Source of the DNA: 66-474 sp050738155
GTDB lineage: Bacteria; Pseudomonadota; Gammaproteobacteria; Xanthomonadales; Rhodanobacteraceae
Assembly: GCA_050738155.1 (NCBI GenBank)
Contig: JBOHYW010000001.1
Coordinates: 1-64,000, forward strand
Direction: 5' to 3'
Length of the DNA: 64,000 bases
Made by a program: the position numbers and the translations under genes. A model generated the notes under the pieces. The model was not told where the DNA came from. It was given only the letters and a program-made list of their open reading frames with translations, and did not search any database. Positions 60,690-64,000 of this stretch are shown here, one piece after another (within the stretch, counting starts at the first letter, position 1; each line of letters starts with the position of its first letter).

Positions 60690-61481
60690 CTATTGCCGGG
60701 GCACCGGCACCCGCGCGATGGTGCCGCCGTCGCGGCTGCGCAGGCTCCAGGCAACCACGCGGGCGACGATCGTGCCGCCAGAAGGGTTGGGCAGCACCTT
60801 GTCGATCTTCAACCTGGTATCCAGCGTGAGCTGCTCGTCGCCGAAGCGGTCGGTGATGCCCTGGGCCTTGTCGGCAGGCACGTTCCAGGTTTGTGCCGCG
60901 AGTCCGTTGTCGAATTTCAGCGACACGGTCTGGTGTTGCGCCTGGAAGGTGAAGGCCATGCCGGGGGCGAGGGCGCCAACGATGAATTCGTGGTAGGTCG
61001 GATCGTAGGCGCTGATACCGGTATTGGTGGTCAGGTGGAGCACGCCGACCCCGCGCACCGCCGCCATGCCGGCTTGGATAGCGGACTTGACCGCCACTCG
61101 CTGCGCGGCCTTGTCGGCACCGGGTGCGTCCCGCACGCGGTCGTCGTTCTCGACCCACTGGTCGATCGGCGGCTTGATGCCAGCGAGGTCGTAATACAGG
61201 TACACCATCGTGGCGCTGTCGGGGTTGGTCAGCGCGCCGGTGCGTGCGGCCAGGCCGCCGGCTGCGGCGGTCATCGGCGCGACAGCCGCCTGCGCCGAAT
61301 GGGGCGGATCGGCGGCATTTTGCGCCGCACCCATGGCCGGCTTGGCCGCGCTGCCTTGGGTAGCGGATGCGGACGAATGCCCGCACCCGGCCAGCAACAT
61401 CAGCCCCGCCAGCAACATGCCAGCCGTGGCGGTGCGAAACACGCCTTGCGGTGCGAGCAACACGATCGATGGAATGCGCAT
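60690..61481 (-). CDS. Lipoprotein of unknown function
   Basis: Start ATG at 61481 directly after GAGGAGAAAGCC; 263 residues with a lipoprotein signal (GMLLAGLMLLAGC, lipobox LAGC). An Ala/Gly-rich linker precedes a folded region starting near ATMVYLYYDLAGIKPPID. No catalytic motif is evident. It begins 10 bp after the stop of the next lipoprotein gene, so the two are in one operon. I do not recognise the family. Confidence 0.75.
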   Translation of the reverse strand: MRIPSIVLLAPQGVFRTATAGMLLAGLMLLAGCGHSSASATQGSAAKPAMGAAQNAADPPHSAQAAVAPMTAAAGGLAARTGALTNPDSATMVYLYYDLAGIKPPIDQWVENDDRVRDAPGADKAAQRVAVKSAIQAGMAAVRGVGVLHLTTNTGISAYDPTYHEFIVGALAPGMAFTFQAQHQTVSLKFDNGLAAQTWNVPADKAQGITDRFGDEQLTLDTRLKIDKVLPNPSGGTIVARVVAWSLRSRDGGTIARVPVPRQ

Positions 61482-61491
61482 GGCTTTCTCC

Positions 61492-62469
61492 TCAGTACTG
61501 CACGGCTTCCGCGTTCTTGGCGGCGTTCTTGACCTGCTTGGTGCGGCGCGCGGCATCCATTGCCTGCAAGCCTTGCTTGGTTGCGGTCAGAGCGTTGTAG
61601 CCGCCGGCCTGGTCGATCACGCCGACTTGCAGGTATTGGGCGAGCTCCTTGTTGTTTCGCATCCCGACGATCTCGGCCTTGACGGCGATGCCGCAGTCGG
61701 GTGACAGGCTCATTCCCTGGTCGGGATCGGCGACGCCATTGCACCTGTTGTACGACGGCGAGGTTTCGGTGATCAGACGGCCGCGCGGATCGTAGGCCCA
61801 GAGCAACTCCCGCGAGGCGGAACCGGCATAGTGTTGCTTGCTCGTGGGCGTGCCGTATTTGGCGATCAGTGACTTGGCGACGCTGTCGGCGGTGGGATTG
61901 CGGCCCTTGTCGAACCACAGTTCACGCGCAGCACCGATCACTTTCTCCTGCCCGGGCATGCCCATGGTGCTGACGAACCATTTGGATTGACCGGGTTGCA
62001 TGTCCTGCCGGACCGCGTTCGTCTCGCGGTCGAGTGTTTCCTGTTCCATCTCGCGCATGATCTGCCGCCCGGTTTTTTCGACGCGTGCTTTCGCGAAGCG
62101 CGCGCTGAAACCTTGTCGAATGGTCTGGCCGTAGGTCTGGATGTCGAAACCGCGTCCGGTTTCAGGCGTGACGACCAGCAACGGGTTGCTGCACATCACT
62201 GCGTTGGCAGCCTGCGTGTAGGTGAGACCCGGGCGCACGCCGACGATGTCGTCGACTGGCGTGCCCTTGGGAATGGGCGGCAGGTCAGCCGGACAATGCA
62301 CGCCACCGCGCATGTGTGCCGCGACTTCTGCGGTCGATGCATTGGCGGGCAAGCTGGCCATTGCCGCCTTGTGTGTAGCCGCGGACACGGCAGGTGTGTT
62401 GCCCGGTGAACTGCAGGCGGCGAGCAGGCCCGTGGCAAGACTGATGGCCAACAAATGGGTGGTTCGCAT
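61492..62469 (-). CDS. Lipoprotein of unknown function
   Basis: Start ATG at 62469 after AGGAGG; 325 residues, lipoprotein signal with lipobox LAAC (LLAISLATGLLAACSS). Features are VGVRPGLTYTQAANAVMCSN, a charged helical stretch near 140-170 (TGRQIMREMEQETLDRET), and a C-terminal Lys-rich helix. Several cysteines (CNG, PDCGI) may pair. No known enzyme motif. Tightly linked to the lipoprotein gene at 60690-61481. Confidence 0.75.
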   Translation of the reverse strand: MRTTHLLAISLATGLLAACSSPGNTPAVSAATHKAAMASLPANASTAEVAAHMRGGVHCPADLPPIPKGTPVDDIVGVRPGLTYTQAANAVMCSNPLLVVTPETGRGFDIQTYGQTIRQGFSARFAKARVEKTGRQIMREMEQETLDRETNAVRQDMQPGQSKWFVSTMGMPGQEKVIGAARELWFDKGRNPTADSVAKSLIAKYGTPTSKQHYAGSASRELLWAYDPRGRLITETSPSYNRCNGVADPDQGMSLSPDCGIAVKAEIVGMRNNKELAQYLQVGVIDQAGGYNALTATKQGLQAMDAARRTKQVKNAAKNAEAVQY

Positions 62470-62559
62470 GGTGGTGTCCTCCTGGTTGCAGGTGTGGTCG
62501 ATCGCTTGCGGCGCGACGCCCGGACAGGGTCGGGCGCACGGCAACCGCCGCGTCGGAAT

Positions 62560-62841
62560 TCAATCCTTGCGTTTCATGGTTCCCCACGGTGTCTCGAGCG
62601 AACCGTCGCGGTTGCGCTTGAGTACCAGCGCGACCCCGGTCGCGGGATGCAGCACGACCTTGTCGCCGTCGGTCGTGTAGCCCATCTCGACGGTGCTGCC
62701 CATCATGGTCAGGTCGGCTTTGCCAGACTGGAACGTGATGGTGCCGAGGCCTCCCTCATAGGTACCGCGCATGCCGCCGCCGCAAGCGACGAGCAGCAAT
62801 GCAGCGGCCAATGGCGCAAGCAACTTGATGCGGATGTTCAT
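62560..62841 (-). CDS. Small lipoprotein of unknown function
   Basis: Start ATG at 62841 after CGGAGAA; 93 residues. Lipoprotein signal APLAAALLLVAC, then GGGMRGTYEGGLGTITFQ and a short all-beta pattern with LVLKRNRDGSLETPWG near the end. It looks like a compact beta-barrel or sandwich lipoprotein. In the same orientation as its neighbours and likely part of the same operon. Confidence 0.72.
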   Translation of the reverse strand: MNIRIKLLAPLAAALLLVACGGGMRGTYEGGLGTITFQSGKADLTMMGSTVEMGYTTDGDKVVLHPATGVALVLKRNRDGSLETPWGTMKRKD

Positions 62842-62899
62842 GATGATTCTCCGGTTGGTTGATGGCATGCGCGGGCGCATGCCGCCGCCGCGCGAGCGG

Positions 62900-63718
62900 T
62901 CAGTTCGCGCTGAAGCTGCGCTTGAAGCCGAGCACCGCCAGCACGAGCGCTGCGAGCAGTGAGAGGTAAAAGCCGAAGCCGAGGCTGAACATGTCCGACA
63001 TGCCACGGCCGAAGCTGTCGCTGACCGAACTCAGGGTGTGCAGCACGGAAAAGATCGCCCACAACAGCGCGAGCAGGGGCACCGCCAGGGTCCACCACGC
63101 GCGCCGGTCATGCCAGAACAGCGGCACCGCGATGCTCGCGTAACCGGCAAGCAACAAGACCTTGACCATGCTGCCGCCGTCGGCGCCCATCTGGCTCATC
63201 AGGCTGGCAATGTCGAACCAGGATTTGCCCAGGCTCGACCGATACACCGACACCGACACCGACACCGCGTTGAAGGCGAGGGTGCCGAGCAGAAACAGTA
63301 CCCACGCGATCGGGATCGCCTTGCCGTAACGCTGCAGGATCGCGTTGACGGTGGTGCCGCCGGGCATCGCATCATTTGCCGCGGCGGCCGGCGATCCGCC
63401 GGTAGCGGGCGCAGCGGAACCAGCCGTCGCAGGACTGGGCACAGCGCCGGCGGAAGCCGGGATCGACGCACGCAGCTTGCTCCATGACGCACCGACCTTG
63501 CCGCCGAGTTCCGCCGCTTTCTCCTTCAGCAGAATGTCGTCGCCCACCGGCACCAGCGCGCCGACGGTATCGCCTTCCAGCGTGAGTTCGACGATCTTGT
63601 TGACCGCCGGCGCGCTGTCGCCGCGCCAGGCGACAAGCGTGAAGCGATACTGCTTGCCATCGGCCACGAGCGTGCCGCTGCCATCGTTGCCGTTGTACTG
63701 GATGATCTTGCCTCGCAT
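62900..63718 (-). CDS. Membrane protein with N-terminal cold-shock-like beta-barrel
   Basis: Start ATG at 63718 after AGGAGA; 272 residues. The first ~65 (MRGKIIQYNGNDGSGTLVAD, QYRFTLVAWRGD, VELTLEGDTVGAL) look like a cold-shock/OB fold but lack clear RNP aromatic motifs. A Ser/Ala/Pro-rich linker (about 80-125) leads to four membrane helices (IAWVLFLLGTLAFNAVSVSV; VLLLAGYASIAVPLFW; WWTLAVPLLALLWAIFSVL; FYLSLLAALVLAVLGF). The combination suggests a cytoplasmic nucleic-acid- or ligand-binding domain tethered to the inner membrane. I do not recognise a characterised relative. Confidence 0.75.
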   Translation of the reverse strand: MRGKIIQYNGNDGSGTLVADGKQYRFTLVAWRGDSAPAVNKIVELTLEGDTVGALVPVGDDILLKEKAAELGGKVGASWSKLRASIPASAGAVPSPATAGSAAPATGGSPAAAANDAMPGGTTVNAILQRYGKAIPIAWVLFLLGTLAFNAVSVSVSVYRSSLGKSWFDIASLMSQMGADGGSMVKVLLLAGYASIAVPLFWHDRRAWWTLAVPLLALLWAIFSVLHTLSSVSDSFGRGMSDMFSLGFGFYLSLLAALVLAVLGFKRSFSAN

Positions 63719-63862
63719 GATCGTGTCTCCTGTGGGTAGTGGGTGGACGAAGCCCTCAATGCGGCAGCGCTTGCACCCGCACGCCGGCCGGCTTCTGGTG
63801 TGGGAAAGCCCTGTCCGCCAGCGCAGCACGGCTGGATGCAGGGGCATGGCCGAGCCCCCGGA

Positions 63863-64000
63863 TCAGGTCGCGATCAAGCCGATCACGTACGCAACCGGCA
63901 GGCCGACCAGCACCACCAGCAGTGCGCAGACCAGCCAAGGGGTAGCACCCGGGCGCGAGGCCACGCGGTGACGGATGAATTCGTTTTCCGACAGACGCGC
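63863..64000 (-). CDS. C-terminal end of a membrane protein (truncated by window end)
   Basis: The minus-strand frame is open from the right edge to a TGA at 63863-63865 and encodes 45 residues. It ends in one hydrophobic helix (WLVCALLVVLVGLPVAYVIG) after a charged ENEFIRHRVASRPG segment. It lies 144 bp upstream of the cold-shock-like membrane gene and may be the first visible member of that set. Too short to name. Confidence 0.6.
   Translation of the reverse strand, partial: ARLSENEFIRHRVASRPGATPWLVCALLVVLVGLPVAYVIGLIAT

Overview
The window is high-GC DNA from a gammaproteobacterium, most likely the order Xanthomonadales/Lysobacterales and perhaps the family Rhodanobacteraceae. This is inferred from three large TonB-dependent receptors, glutamate-carboxypeptidase-II-like M28 peptidases, TPR-sulfotransferases, and many intergenic palindromes that begin with GTAG and end with CTAC, like the SMAG repeats of Stenotrophomonas. 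I see no transposase, integrase, phage gene or CRISPR array.

From 1 to 45 kb the window reads as a peptidoglycan/muropeptide utilisation region. Surface and periplasmic functions are three TonB receptors (2601-5639, 8984-12160, 36780-39893), an NlpC/P60 endopeptidase, an M28 peptidase, a CE2-type esterase, a GH20 hexosaminidase, a transglutaminase-like protein, a D-aminoacylase relative, a GH18-like enzyme, a class C beta-lactamase-like hydrolase and a NamZ-type exo-N-acetylmuramidase. Inner-membrane and cytosolic functions are a sodium/solute symporter, MurA, a BadF-type sugar kinase and the MurNAc-6-P etherase MurQ. GlcDEF can plausibly oxidise the D-lactate that MurQ releases, and DadA the D-alanine. 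An alanine-glyoxylate-type aminotransferase precedes glcDEF.

The most striking signal is a 67-bp promoter module present six times with identical internal spacing: a 17-bp inverted repeat (about CATARCTNNNAGCTATG), 14 bp, TTTCATTGG, 21 bp, then a -10-like hexamer (TATACT, TATGCT or TACGAT). It precedes all three TonB receptors, the first M28 peptidase, the symporter ahead of murA-kinase-murQ, and the transglutaminase/D-aminoacylase/GH18 operon. It defines a regulon. The T-N11-A symmetry and a predicted centre at about -65 suggest a LysR-type activator, but no regulator of that kind lies in the window. Two of the receptors are each followed by a TPR-sulfotransferase, forming a duplicated cassette.

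From 45 to 52 kb the content is ordinary: an initiator tRNA-Met with promoter and terminator, PhaB and PhaR, an acetate-uptake (SatP) family protein, MscS, a Kch-like potassium channel, a small four-helix membrane protein and an MBL-fold hydrolase. From 52.2 to 59.4 kb three M28 peptidase genes lie in tandem, paralogues of the copy at 6.2-8.5 kb. From 59.5 kb to the end runs a minus-strand set of secreted, lipoprotein and membrane proteins that I do not recognise. The left edge holds the 3' part of an M61-family peptidase gene.
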